Assembly: GCA_963798455.1 (NCBI GenBank)
Contig: CAWCTD010000004.1
Coordinates: forward strand, 682,001-746,000
Direction of reading: 5' to 3'
From: CAWCTD01 sp963798455
Lineage (GTDB): Bacteria > Acidobacteriota > Terriglobia > Bryobacterales > Bryobacteraceae
Length of the DNA stretch: 64,000 nucleotides
The notes beneath the pieces were generated by a model, which was not told where the DNA came from, did no database searches, and saw only the letters and a program-made list of their open reading frames with translations. Shown one piece after another: positions 41,585-51,808 of this stretch. How positions within the stretch are numbered: position 1 is the stretch's first letter; each line of letters starts with the position of its first letter. A program made the translations under genes and the position numbers.

Positions 41585-42541
41585 GTGCATCCTGAAGTGC
41601 TGCCCGAACACATCCGCCAGGCGGCCGAGCGCATCCGGCCCGTCGCGCGCCGCACCCCGGTCATGACCTCGCACGGCTTCGATGAGGCGGCCGGCGTGCG
41701 CGCCCGCTTCAAGTGCGAGAACCTCCAGCGCGGCGGCGCCTTCAAGATCCGTGGCGCGTCGAACTTCCTCCTCTCACTCGCGCCTGAACAGCTCCGAAAG
41801 GGCGTGGTGGCTTACTCCTCCGGCAATCACGCTCAAGCCGTGGCCATCGCCGCTCGTTTCATGGGAACCACCGCCACGCTGGTGATGCCCGCGGACGCCC
41901 CCCGCTCCAAGGTCGAAGCCACGCGGGCTCAAGGCGCGATCGTAGTGACCTACAACCGTCTGCGCGAGAGCCGAGAGGCCATCAGCGCCCGTATCGCCTC
42001 CGAGACGGGCGCTATGCTCGTGCCCCCCTTCGACCACCCATGGACCATCGCCGGGCAGGGAACCGCCGCCCTGGAACTGCTCGACGACGCTCCCGACATC
42101 GACGCGCTCATCGCGCCCGTCGGCGGCGGGGGATTGCTCTCGGGCTGCTCGATTGCCGCCAGGAGCGTGAACCCGGCCATCCGTATCTTCGGGGCCGAGC
42201 CGGAGCTTGGCAACGACACCTGCCTGTCGCTGGCGGCGGGACGCCGCGTTGAGATCCCCCCGCCCGACACGATTGCCGACGCCCTGCGCACACAGAAGCC
42301 GGGCGAGATCACCTTCCCGATCCTGCGACGGTTTGTCGAAGCGGTCCTGCTGGTCAGCGAGGAGGAGATCAAGGCCACGATGAGGTTCCTGCTCGCGCGG
42401 CTCAAGATCCTGGTCGAACCCAGCGGCGCCGTGGCGGCCGCGGCGGTGCTTCACCACAAACTGCCCGTGAACGTGCACTCCGCCGCGGTGATCCTATCGG
42501 GCGGAAATGTGGACCTCGATACGCTGGCGGGGCTGCTGTAA
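41585..42541 (+). CDS. Threonine dehydratase/serine racemase-like PLP enzyme
   Basis: 318 residues from a GTG start. The fold type II PLP signature is clear: FKCENLQRGGAFKIRGA with the Schiff-base Lys (about residue 55), YSSGNHAQAVA for the phosphate-side loop, the GGGGLLSG phosphate cup near 180 and ILSGGNVDL at the C terminus. It lacks a C-terminal ACT regulatory domain, so it is a catabolic-type threonine or serine ammonia-lyase, or a serine racemase or hydroxyaspartate dehydratase. The sequence alone does not choose among these. Confidence 0.87.
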   Translation: MHPEVLPEHIRQAAERIRPVARRTPVMTSHGFDEAAGVRARFKCENLQRGGAFKIRGASNFLLSLAPEQLRKGVVAYSSGNHAQAVAIAARFMGTTATLVMPADAPRSKVEATRAQGAIVVTYNRLRESREAISARIASETGAMLVPPFDHPWTIAGQGTAALELLDDAPDIDALIAPVGGGGLLSGCSIAARSVNPAIRIFGAEPELGNDTCLSLAAGRRVEIPPPDTIADALRTQKPGEITFPILRRFVEAVLLVSEEEIKATMRFLLARLKILVEPSGAVAAAAVLHHKLPVNVHSAAVILSGGNVDLDTLAGLL

Positions 42542-42547
42542 CGGCCC

Positions 42548-43957
42548 CTACGCTTTCTTGCCGTTCTCACCGAGGCCCATCTTGTCCATTTCGTTGAAGT
42601 AAACTCGCCGTCCCTCGTCCATGGCCAGATTCGACAGGATCACCATGGCCGCGTCCGCCAGGCCAACCTCGAGGTCCGCTAGCGGATGCTGTCCCGTACG
42701 GCAGGCATCGAAAAAGCTCTCCATCTCGACGTCCACGGGATTGCGGTCTTCCTCCGGAAGCATGACGCCCTTGGAGTACAGCCACCGGCGAGCGAACTTC
42801 ATCTCCTTCTCGAGAAAAGACTCGTTGCCTCGGAACTGATCGCGAGCGAGAAGAATGGGGAAACCCCTGCCGCCGCGGCCGGTGCTGGCCATGGTGGCAC
42901 CCGCGATGGTCTCCTCCTTCTTGGCCTGGGAGGCCGGAGTAGGCTCGGCCGGCTTGGGCTCGTTGTACCAGAGCGCGATGGCGGGCTCGGCGTCCGACCC
43001 GACCGTGATCTCGATGGTCCCCTCCGTGCCCAGGATGGATTCCCCGAACTCCGTTCGGGTGCCGCCGAACAACGCCAGGTGACGGTTGGTCGTAATGGAG
43101 GTGTAAATGCACTTCCGGCCTTTGGGGTACTGGTAGATCACTTGGATGTTGTCGAAGATGTTGCGGCCGTCGTGGATAAAGTCCAGGCCGCCGACGCCCA
43201 CGACAAACTCCGGCGAAGCACCGAACATCCAGTCGGCGACGTCCACCTGGTGCGAGGCCAGCTCGGCGGTCAGGCCTCCGGACAGGTCGCGATACTTGCG
43301 CCAGTTGGTCTCTCTGTCGGTGCGGCCTGGCTGGATCGGCTTGTTCCAGGGGTCCTTGGCAAACGTGTTGCGGTGCCACTGCGCCGTGACGTGCGTCACG
43401 TTCCCGATCAGCCCCTTGGCCACCATCTGCTTGGCCGCCTGGTAGAACTTGCTGTAGCGGCGCTGCAAGCCGACCTGAAGGATCTGCTTCGACCTCTCGT
43501 TAGCCAGCGCGCGCAGCGCGTGGATCTCTTCCGGCTTGAAGACCAGGCTCTTCTCGCAGAAGACGTGCTTGCCCGCGAGCAACGCGTCCTTGGTGACGGG
43601 GAAGTGGGCGTAAAGCGGGGTGGCGATCACCACCGCCTCGACTTCCTTGTCCGCCAGCAGTTCCTCGTGTGTCTTGTACTCCCGCGGGTTCGTGGCGGCT
43701 GTCTTTGCGCCGCTCTTCAGACTCGGCTCGTAGATGTCGCACACTGCCACGCACCGGGCGTTGGACATGCCAACCATGTGCCGCAGCAGATAACTGCCGC
43801 GGCCGCCCGTGCCGATGACGCCGTAGGCCACCTGATCGTTGGCCGCTTTCACTTTTTGGATAGCCGGAGCCGAAATAGCGCTGGCCGCGGTGGCTGCCGT
43901 CAGCGCCCCGGCCGTCTTGACAAAATCACGACGCGTCGGATCATGCTTTGTTGCCAT
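42548..43957 (-). CDS. Gfo/Idh/MocA-family oxidoreductase, Tat-exported
   Basis: 469 residues. A twin-arginine signal (TRRDFVKTAGALTAATAASA) is followed by the NAD-binding domain (VAYGVIGTGGRGSYLLRHM, about 42-60) and the motif HVFCEKSL, close to the family's EKP but with Ser. The C-terminal sheet domain includes YRDLSGGLTAELASHQVD with Asp and His near the predicted active site. Exported members are common in Acidobacteria and Planctomycetes and act on sugar derivatives. The substrate is not deducible. Confidence 0.87.
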   Translation of the reverse strand: MATKHDPTRRDFVKTAGALTAATAASAISAPAIQKVKAANDQVAYGVIGTGGRGSYLLRHMVGMSNARCVAVCDIYEPSLKSGAKTAATNPREYKTHEELLADKEVEAVVIATPLYAHFPVTKDALLAGKHVFCEKSLVFKPEEIHALRALANERSKQILQVGLQRRYSKFYQAAKQMVAKGLIGNVTHVTAQWHRNTFAKDPWNKPIQPGRTDRETNWRKYRDLSGGLTAELASHQVDVADWMFGASPEFVVGVGGLDFIHDGRNIFDNIQVIYQYPKGRKCIYTSITTNRHLALFGGTRTEFGESILGTEGTIEITVGSDAEPAIALWYNEPKPAEPTPASQAKKEETIAGATMASTGRGGRGFPILLARDQFRGNESFLEKEMKFARRWLYSKGVMLPEEDRNPVDVEMESFFDACRTGQHPLADLEVGLADAAMVILSNLAMDEGRRVYFNEMDKMGLGENGKKA

Positions 43958-44054
43958 ATACTTCGATCCTTCTCTGACACCTGGAATGACGTATGGATCA
44001 AACCCATTTAGAGTCTATCGAGTTCGCGGAGAACATGCAATTTGGCTTGCCGGC

Positions 44055-44897
44055 TCAGGCTTGGGTGGGCTCTGTCTCTCTGCCGCGCGCCGACCATTCG
44101 GCCCCCGCCAGCACCACCATAGCGGCCAGGAAGCTCCAGAGAATGATGCTCACCGAGTAGACGAAAGGGCCATACTCCCCGGACAGCTTCGCCTGCAACA
44201 GCGGCCAGGTCAGCAGATTGAAGTACTTCAGCGCCTCCAGGGCGAGCCCTACCATCACGGCCGGCGCGACGACGCGGGAGGGAGGGATCTTACGATTGGG
44301 CAGCAGCCAGTAGATGAGAAACAGAACGAGCATGGACATCGGAATGGCCGCCATCTTGAAGAAGGCCAAACCCAGCATCGCGACGATGGGGGAGTGTTCG
44401 CCCAGCAGCCGCGGCCACATGTCGTAGCTGAGCGCCGTGAACAGCGTCGAAGCCATGGCCAGGATGCCGCAGGCGAAAATCAATCCCAGGCTGACGAGCT
44501 GGTTGCGCCAGTAGCTGCGGTGCTTCGGTACACCCCAGGCGCGATTCAGGGCCACCTCAAGTGGCTCGAAGATGCCGTTGGCGACGACCAGGAGCAACAC
44601 CAAGGAAGTGACCTGGAACGGCCCCCGCTCCACTGCCACGTCGACGTTGCGCTGCACGAAGTCCGCCAGCGGCCCCGGAAAATAGTCGGCAAGCGCCAAG
44701 TGAATCGCCTCGACCGCCGCGGGCCACCTGAGTACGTGGCGGCATAATGAGAGGATCACGATCAGGAACGGCACGAAGGAGAGCAGCACCGAGGCCGCCA
44801 CCGCGAATCCGTACACGTGGACCTCGGTCTGCATCCAGTAGCGCAACGTGGGCCGCAGGGCGCGCACGATAGGGGATTCGGGGGCGGGTTCGAACAT
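44055..44897 (-). CDS. YihY/BrkB-family membrane protein
   Basis: 280 residues with about six hydrophobic segments (roughly 28-50, 85-107, 125-150, 165-195, 205-225, 240-262). YGFAVAASVLLSFVPFLIVI and NGIFEPLEVALNRAWGV match the YihY (once misnamed ribonuclease BN) family, and the family's glycine-rich FFKMAAIPMSMLVLFLIYWLLP block is near the middle. The function of YihY is unresolved. It is divergent from the ATP synthase operon with a 122-bp gap. Confidence 0.88.
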   Translation of the reverse strand: MFEPAPESPIVRALRPTLRYWMQTEVHVYGFAVAASVLLSFVPFLIVILSLCRHVLRWPAAVEAIHLALADYFPGPLADFVQRNVDVAVERGPFQVTSLVLLLVVANGIFEPLEVALNRAWGVPKHRSYWRNQLVSLGLIFACGILAMASTLFTALSYDMWPRLLGEHSPIVAMLGLAFFKMAAIPMSMLVLFLIYWLLPNRKIPPSRVVAPAVMVGLALEALKYFNLLTWPLLQAKLSGEYGPFVYSVSIILWSFLAAMVVLAGAEWSARGRETEPTQA

Positions 44898-45019
44898 GGC
44901 CCAACCAACAGCTTAGATCAAACCGGGCACCCTGTTGACCGGCTCTTTTCGCATATGATAGCTTGACGCTTTAGGCTTCTGTCCTTTTGCTGTTCCGGAA
45001 GACAGTTCCTTAATTCTCA

Positions 45020-45469
45020 ATGGACGCAATTCTTACCGCTCTCGGCGGGCTCCTGCTTAGAGCCCTGCCGACATTCCTCCTGCTGCTGGCGCTGCACTTT
45101 TACATGAAACGCATGTTCTTCCGCCCCTTGGACAAGGTCCTTGAAGCGCGCCGCCAGGCCACCGAAGGGAGCCGCAACGCGGCGCAGGCGAGTCTGGACG
45201 CGGCGTCCCAAAAGAGCGCCGAATACGAGGGCGCCATCCGGGCCGCGCGCGGCGAGCTTTATAAGGAGCAGGAAGAGACCCGGCGGGAATGGCGCGAAGA
45301 GCGGACCGCCGCCCTGGATCAGTCCCGGCGAAGTGCCTCGGAGACGGTCAAGCAGGCCAGGGCGCGGATCGCTGAGGAGGCGGCACAAGCCAAGCAGTCG
45401 CTCGCCGGTGAGAGCGAGCGGCTGGCGGGCGAGATTGCCGGGGCCATTCTTCCGGGGAGGCGGACTTGA
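45020..45469 (+). CDS. atpF: ATP synthase F0 b/b'-type subunit
   Basis: 149 residues. One N-terminal membrane helix (LLLRALPTFLLLLALHFYM) is followed by a long charged helix (about 40-145), the architecture of the b stalk that joins F0 to F1. Its RPLDKVLEARRQAT segment is typical just after the membrane. A second b-type gene follows, so the pair likely forms a heterodimeric stalk. It is the first gene of the operon. No a or c subunit gene lies before it. Confidence 0.85.
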   Translation: MDAILTALGGLLLRALPTFLLLLALHFYMKRMFFRPLDKVLEARRQATEGSRNAAQASLDAASQKSAEYEGAIRAARGELYKEQEETRREWREERTAALDQSRRSASETVKQARARIAEEAAQAKQSLAGESERLAGEIAGAILPGRRT

Positions 45470-46077
45470 GACCATTTTGGGCCTTAACCGCGCTTAGCAT
45501 CTTCTTGTTGGCGCCGCCATTGCTCGCCCAGCAGGAAGAACTGTCCAAGCAGGGCCAGCGGATCGAGGAACGCGGCGATAAGGACATCCTCTGGAAGTGG
45601 GCCAATTTCGCCATCCTGGTCGGCGGGCTGGGATACCTCGTCTACAGGAACGCCGGGGCGTTCTTCCGTGCTCGGACCGAGGGCATCCGGAGAGGGATCG
45701 AAGAGGCGGACCAGCTCCGCCGGGAGGCCGAGGCGCGCGTGACCCAGGTGGAAGAGCGGCTGAGGCACCTTGAGGCTGAAATCGAGGCTCTGCGCACGGA
45801 GGCCCGCCAGGAGATGGCGGCCGAGAACGACAGACTGCGGCGGGAGGCCGAAGACGGCTTTAAGAAGATCCGCGAGCAGGCCGAGCAGGAGATCGCCAGC
45901 GCCGCCAAGGCGGCCCGGCACGAAGTGCGAGCGCACGCAGCCGAACTCGCCGTCGGACTGGCGGCGAGCAAGATGCGCGGCATGCTGACCCCGCAGATCG
46001 ACGAGGTCTTGGTAGTGTCCTTCCTGGACGGCATCGAGCAACCGGCCGGCGGGAAACCCGGAAAGGATCTCAACTAG
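45466..46077 (+). CDS. atpF: ATP synthase F0 subunit b with N-terminal signal-like extension
   Basis: 203 residues from a TTG start overlapping the previous stop (TTGA). It has two hydrophobic segments: a signal-like start (WALTALSIFLLAPPLLAQ) and the b-subunit membrane helix (WANFAILVGGLGYLVY, about 43-60). A long coiled-coil stalk (about 70-175) follows. It is longer than a standard b subunit, and the first segment may be cleaved. It pairs with the gene at 45020 and is followed by atpH after 3 bp. Confidence 0.85.
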   Translation: MRPFWALTALSIFLLAPPLLAQQEELSKQGQRIEERGDKDILWKWANFAILVGGLGYLVYRNAGAFFRARTEGIRRGIEEADQLRREAEARVTQVEERLRHLEAEIEALRTEARQEMAAENDRLRREAEDGFKKIREQAEQEIASAAKAARHEVRAHAAELAVGLAASKMRGMLTPQIDEVLVVSFLDGIEQPAGGKPGKDLN

Positions 46078-46080
46078 CCA

Positions 46081-46626
46081 ATGGCGCTGGCGGCAGCTTC
46101 CAGGTACGCGCGGGCCCTGGCCGACCTCGTGCTCGATCCTGTCCGGGGTCTTGACCCTCAGGCCGCGGTCGGCGAGCTGGCCGCGCTCGAACAGTTGGTG
46201 GCCGGTTCGGCGGAACTGCGCGGCGTGCTGCTCTCTCCCGCCGTGGCCCCGGCCCGCAAGCGCGCGGTTGTGGCGCGCCTGGCGGGCGAGCTCAATGTTT
46301 CGCGGCTGGTGCGGAACTTCCTGTATGTCATCATCGATCACCGGCGCTCGTCGATGCTTCCGGAGATCCGGCAGGCCTTCCAGTCACTCATAGACGAGAG
46401 GACCGGCTGGCAGGCGGCCGAGATACAGGCCGTGCGCGAGTTGACCGTCCCAGAGCGCGAGGATGTAGCCCTCCGGCTGGGACGTTTGACGGGGAAGAAG
46501 GTTCGCTGCAAGTTCTCGATGAATGACGGCCTGATCGGCGGCATGGTGGCCCGTATCGGCTCAACCATCTACGACGGCTCGGTGCGCGGGCAATTGGAAG
46601 TACTGCGCCGGAGATTAACGGAATAG
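46081..46626 (+). CDS. atpH: ATP synthase F1 subunit delta
   Basis: 181 residues, the normal length. The N-terminal helix bundle begins ASRYARALADLV, the standard delta start. The C-terminal domain has GGMVARIGSTIYDGSVRGQL, with the conserved G-D-S-R pattern. Delta/OSCP links the peripheral stalk to the top of the F1 head. It lies between the b genes and atpA in canonical order. Confidence 0.93.
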   Translation: MALAAASRYARALADLVLDPVRGLDPQAAVGELAALEQLVAGSAELRGVLLSPAVAPARKRAVVARLAGELNVSRLVRNFLYVIIDHRRSSMLPEIRQAFQSLIDERTGWQAAEIQAVRELTVPEREDVALRLGRLTGKKVRCKFSMNDGLIGGMVARIGSTIYDGSVRGQLEVLRRRLTE

Positions 46627-46630
46627 CGCT

Positions 46631-48155
<1,525 letters not shown>

Positions 48156-48172
48156 CCGCCCCAGGTTGCCAG

Positions 48173-49030
48173 ATGCCCAGCCTCATCGACATACGACGCC
48201 GCATCCGCTCGGTGAAGAGCACGCAGCAGATCACCCGGGCCATGAAGCTGGTCTCCGCGGCGAAGCTGCGGCGAGCTCAGGACCGGGTGCTTGCGGCGCG
48301 CCCCTACGCCGGCATCCTGGCGCGGCTGCTCGCCGACGTGGCACAATCCGCGAAGAGCGACGAGCGGCTGGTTCACCCGCTGCTCGCCGAGAGGCCCGAA
48401 GAGCGCATCCAGCTCATTTTGATCACCGCGGACCGCGGGCTGGCCGGCGCTTTCAACTCGAATTTGATCAAGACCGCGCAGAAGTTCCTGGAAGAGCACC
48501 AAGGGCGCAGCGTCGAGCTGGAAACCATCGGGAGGAAGGGCCGCGACTTCTTCCGCAAGCGCCACGGCGCGATCAGCGGCGAGCACGTGGGCATGACCGA
48601 AAAGGCGACCTATCCGTACGCCGCCGAGATTGCCAGGAAGGTGATCGAGCGCTTCGCGGCCGGCGAGATCGACGCCGTCTACCTGCTGTACAACGAGTTC
48701 AAGAGCGTCATGACGCAGAGGCTGGTGGTGAACCGGGTCCTTCCGGCCGAGTTGCCGCCCGGCGCGGAGGCGATCGAGTACATCTGGGAGCAGCCTCCCG
48801 TGGAGATGCTCGCCAAGCTGCTGCCGCGTTACGTGGAGATCGAGATCTACCACGCGCTGCTGGAGTCCGGCGCGGCGCAGCAGGCGGCGCGAATGACGGC
48901 CATGGACGCCGCCACTTCGAACGCGGCCGAAATGATCGAGAATCTGACCCTGTACATGAACCGCGTGCGGCAGGCCAGCATCACCAGGGAAATCATCGAA
49001 GTAGTCAGCGGCGCGGCGGGAGTGGAATAG
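48173..49030 (+). CDS. atpG: ATP synthase F1 subunit gamma
   Basis: 285 residues with the invariant N-terminal helix (DIRRRIRSVKSTQQITRAM, then KLVSAAKLRRAQ) and the C-terminal helix (RMTAMDAATSNAAEMIENLTLYMNRVRQ over about 238-265). Gamma is the rotor shaft that turns inside the alpha/beta ring. Positioned between atpA and atpD as usual; atpD starts directly at the stop. Confidence 0.95.
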   Translation: MPSLIDIRRRIRSVKSTQQITRAMKLVSAAKLRRAQDRVLAARPYAGILARLLADVAQSAKSDERLVHPLLAERPEERIQLILITADRGLAGAFNSNLIKTAQKFLEEHQGRSVELETIGRKGRDFFRKRHGAISGEHVGMTEKATYPYAAEIARKVIERFAAGEIDAVYLLYNEFKSVMTQRLVVNRVLPAELPPGAEAIEYIWEQPPVEMLAKLLPRYVEIEIYHALLESGAAQQAARMTAMDAATSNAAEMIENLTLYMNRVRQASITREIIEVVSGAAGVE

Positions 49031-50491
49031 ATGCAGACACAGACATCGAACAAGGTGATCGGCAAGGTGATCCAGGTAGCGGGTCCCGCCGTGGACATTC
49101 AGTTCGCGGAAGGCCAGATTCCTCTCATCTACACGGCGATCCGGATCACGAGCGAGGGCTTCACGGTTCCCGAACCCATCGACGTCGTCGTCGAGGTGGC
49201 GCAGCACATCGGGGAAGGCCGCGTGCGGACCATCGCCCTGAAGCCGACCGACGGCATGGTGCGCGGTATGAAGGCCGAGAGCCTGGGCTGCCCCGTTATG
49301 GTCCCGGTGGGCAAGGAGACGCTGGGCCGCGTGCTGAACGTGCTCGGCGAACCCGTGGATCGCATGGGCCCGGTCGAGGCGCACAAGTTCTACTCGATCC
49401 ACCGTCCGGCGCCCAGCTTCGAGGATCAGTCCACCGAACTGCAGATGTTCGAGACCGGCATCAAGGTGGTGGACCTGCTGGAGCCCTACCTGAAGGGCGG
49501 CAAGATCGGCCTGTTCGGCGGCGCCGGCGTGGGCAAGACCGTCATCATCATGGAGCTGATCCACAACATCGCCCTGCACCATGGCGGCGTTTCGGTGTTC
49601 GCGGGCGTGGGCGAGCGCACGCGCGAGGGCAACGACCTGTGGCTCGAGATGCAGGAGTCCGGCGTCATCGACCCGAAGGACTGGAGGAAGTCCAAGTGCG
49701 CCCTGATCTACGGGCAGATGACCGAGCCTCCCGGGGCGCGCCTCCGTGTCGGGCTGACGGGCCTGACCGCGGCCGAGTACTTCCGCGACGAGGAAGGCCA
49801 GGACGTGCTGCTGTTCATCGACAACATTTTCCGCTTTACGCAGGCGGGCTCGGAGGTTTCGGCGCTGCTGGGCCGCATGCCTTCGGCGGTGGGCTACCAG
49901 CCCAACCTGGCCACCGAGATGGGCGAGTTGCAGGAGCGGATCACCTCGACCAAGAAGGGATCGATCACGTCGGTGCAGGCCATCTACGTGCCGGCCGACG
50001 ACTACACCGACCCGGCGCCGGCCACCACGTTCGCGCACCTGGACGCGACCACGAACCTGTCGCGCGCCATCGTCGAGCTGGGCATCTACCCGGCGGTGGA
50101 CCCGCTGGCTTCGACTTCGCGCATCCTCGACCCGCACGTGGTGGGCGAGGAGCACTACAACACGGCACAGGCGGTGAAGCAGATTCTGCAGCGCTACAAG
50201 GACCTGCAGGACATCATCGCCATCCTGGGCATCGACGAGCTGTCCGACGAGGACAAGCTGACCGTGTCGCGCGCGCGCAAGATCCAGAAGTTCCTCTCGC
50301 AGCCGTTCAACGTGGCCGAGGCGTTTACGGGGCGCAAGGGGAAGTACGTCAAGGTGGCGGACACCATCCGCGGGTTCAAGGAGATCGTCGAAGGCAAGCA
50401 CGACGACATCCCGGAGCAGGCCTTCTACATGCAGGGCACTATCGAGGACGTGCTGGCGGTGGCCGAGCAGTTGAAGAAGGCCGCTGCGTAG
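49031..50491 (+). CDS. atpD: ATP synthase F1 subunit beta
   Basis: 486 residues. Walker A is GGAGVGKTVIIMEL (about 157-170) and Walker B ends VLLFIDNIFRFTQAGSEVSALLGRMPS split across 256-282. The catalytic site also shows GERTREGNDL and the C-terminal DELSDEDKLTVSRARKIQ. Beta subunits hold the catalytic nucleotide sites. The frame is intact, in contrast to atpA. It is directly followed by atpC. Confidence 0.96.
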   Translation: MQTQTSNKVIGKVIQVAGPAVDIQFAEGQIPLIYTAIRITSEGFTVPEPIDVVVEVAQHIGEGRVRTIALKPTDGMVRGMKAESLGCPVMVPVGKETLGRVLNVLGEPVDRMGPVEAHKFYSIHRPAPSFEDQSTELQMFETGIKVVDLLEPYLKGGKIGLFGGAGVGKTVIIMELIHNIALHHGGVSVFAGVGERTREGNDLWLEMQESGVIDPKDWRKSKCALIYGQMTEPPGARLRVGLTGLTAAEYFRDEEGQDVLLFIDNIFRFTQAGSEVSALLGRMPSAVGYQPNLATEMGELQERITSTKKGSITSVQAIYVPADDYTDPAPATTFAHLDATTNLSRAIVELGIYPAVDPLASTSRILDPHVVGEEHYNTAQAVKQILQRYKDLQDIIAILGIDELSDEDKLTVSRARKIQKFLSQPFNVAEAFTGRKGKYVKVADTIRGFKEIVEGKHDDIPEQAFYMQGTIEDVLAVAEQLKKAAA

Positions 50492-50497
50492 GGCTTT

Positions 50498-50902
50498 ATG
50501 GCGGAGACATTCCAGCTCGAAGTGGCGACGCCGGACCGGCTGCTGGTGCGCGAGCAGGTGGACGAGGCGGAGATCCCGCTGGTGAACGGTTACATAGGGG
50601 TGTTCCCGGGGCACTCGCCTCTGCTGGGCGAGGTTGGCGCCGGGGACCTGGTCTACATGGCGCAGGGGCGGCGCCGCCACATGGCGGTGGTCGGAGGATG
50701 GGTGGAGGTGCTGGGCGAGCATGTGCGGGTGCTCACGGACCGGGCCGAGAAGGCGGACGAGATCGACATGGCACGGGCCGAGGAAGCCCGCAAGAGAGCG
50801 CTAGACCGGCTCAGCCACCCCGTGCAGGACCTCGACGTGGCGCGGGCGATGAACGCCCTGAAGCGCGCTCAAGCGCGGTTGGACGCGGCGGGGAGGAAGT
50901 AG
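50498..50902 (+). CDS. atpC: ATP synthase F1 subunit epsilon
   Basis: 134 residues, with the N-terminal beta-sandwich (FQLEVATPDRLLVREQVDEA, GYIGVFPGHSPLLGEVG) and a C-terminal helical hairpin (about 90-134). Epsilon connects gamma to the c ring and inhibits hydrolysis. It closes the operon; the tRNA-Pro gene follows after 33 bp. Confidence 0.92.
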   Translation: MAETFQLEVATPDRLLVREQVDEAEIPLVNGYIGVFPGHSPLLGEVGAGDLVYMAQGRRRHMAVVGGWVEVLGEHVRVLTDRAEKADEIDMARAEEARKRALDRLSHPVQDLDVARAMNALKRAQARLDAAGRK

Positions 50903-50935
50903 CAGCCCGCCAGATGCGGTAGACTCAAAGAGAAT

Positions 50936-51013
50936 CGGGCCGTGGCGCAGCCTGGCTAGCGCGCTTGCTTGGGGTGCAAGAGGTCCCGAGTTCAAATCTC
51001 GGCGGCCCGACCA
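50936..51013 (+). tRNA. tRNA-Pro (GGG)
   Basis: 78 bases including encoded CCA. Acceptor CGGGCCG/CGGCCCG, anticodon arm CTTGC-TTGGGGT-GCAAG with anticodon GGG, and T-arm CCGAG-TTCAAAT-CTCGG. All stems pair. A truncated integrase gene lies 64 bp downstream, so this tRNA is a probable integration target. Confidence 0.94.
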
Positions 51014-51077
51014 GCCAAACGTTTTCAACACATTACGGACGGGGCACTCCGGCAGAGGGAAGAAAAGACCTCTTGCC

Positions 51078-51512
51078 ATGGGCATTGCCACACTCTACGA
51101 CCTGTTCACTCAGGAACGAAAGTACCTGAAGAACGTCACTCTGAAAACCCTGGAGTGGTACAAGTACTCATTCCGGGCATTCCAGCCTCACCTGCAAGGG
51201 ACACCGTGCGAACCGCAGGCGTTGAGGCAAGCCCTCAAAGCAGAGGTGATGGCCCTGGGTGGGTCTGGCCTCCAGCCCTGCTCCGTCAACGACTACCTGA
51301 GGGCCATCAATGCGTTCCTGAAATGGTGCAAGGATGAAGGGCACTTGCCTGAACTCATCAAGCTCGACTACCTCAAGGAAGAGCAAAAGGTGATCCAGGC
51401 GTTTAGCCCACAGCAGATTCAGACATTGCTCGGATGGAAACCAAAGACGTCCGCCTTCTCCCGCCTCCGAGGTAGATTCCGTAGCAGCTTTTGGCCAGAA
51501 TTTCCTTCTTAG
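51078..51512 (+). pseudogene. Truncated tyrosine recombinase (integrase stump)
   Basis: 144 codons. Residues 1-110 match the N-terminal core-binding domain of phage-type integrases (TLYDLFTQERKYLKNVTLKTLEWYKYS split over 5-31, then VNDYLRAINAFLKWCKDEGHL). SPQQIQTLLG near 110 is the usual start of the catalytic domain, but the frame runs on for only about 30 residues of unrelated sequence (SRLRGRFRSSFWPEFPS) and lacks R, H and Y catalytic residues. It is therefore the remnant of an element integrated at tRNA-Pro, not an active recombinase. Confidence 0.8.
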
Positions 51513-51585
51513 CTTCCTAGCCGTCTTCGATTGTACATCCACCCGCTCTGGTTGGAGCCTTCTCCTTCAGCCTTTCCATCCCAGA

Positions 51586-51757
51586 GGAGCGAGTTCCGGC
51601 GGAAAGTCGGCCGCCGGTTTGCGCCAGGATGGCGAATAACCGCTTGCGCAACGACCGTCTGATGGCCGGTTTCCCGGAGGAGATCCGGAAGGACTACGAG
51701 CAGACCAAGTCACGCCAGGTAAAGCCCTCCGCCGTCGGCAACTTCCCGAGCGGTTGA
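51586..51757. pseudogene. Deletion scar joining the 3' ends of two lost divergent sulfatases
   Basis: The first part (51586-51650) repeats two blocks of the 3' end of the minus-strand sulfatase (55242-55266 and 55336-55372). The second part (51651-51757) repeats the 3' end of the plus-strand sulfatase (58071-58178), with codons for DYEQTKSRQVKP and NFPSG ending in TGA. The order is what would remain if a divergent sulfatase pair lost its middle, about 2.7 kb. The two matches show several substitutions, so this is an older paralogous copy, not a recent duplication. Confidence 0.8.
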
Positions 51758-51808
51758 GAACATCGGACACGAGACGGACAAACGTCCTCGGGCGGACCGC
51801 CTTGACGT

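Noticed and set aside
44930..45019. Sigma-70 promoter for the ATP synthase operon
   Set aside because: TTGACC and TATGAT are present but only 13 bp apart, and no other pair has acceptable spacing.
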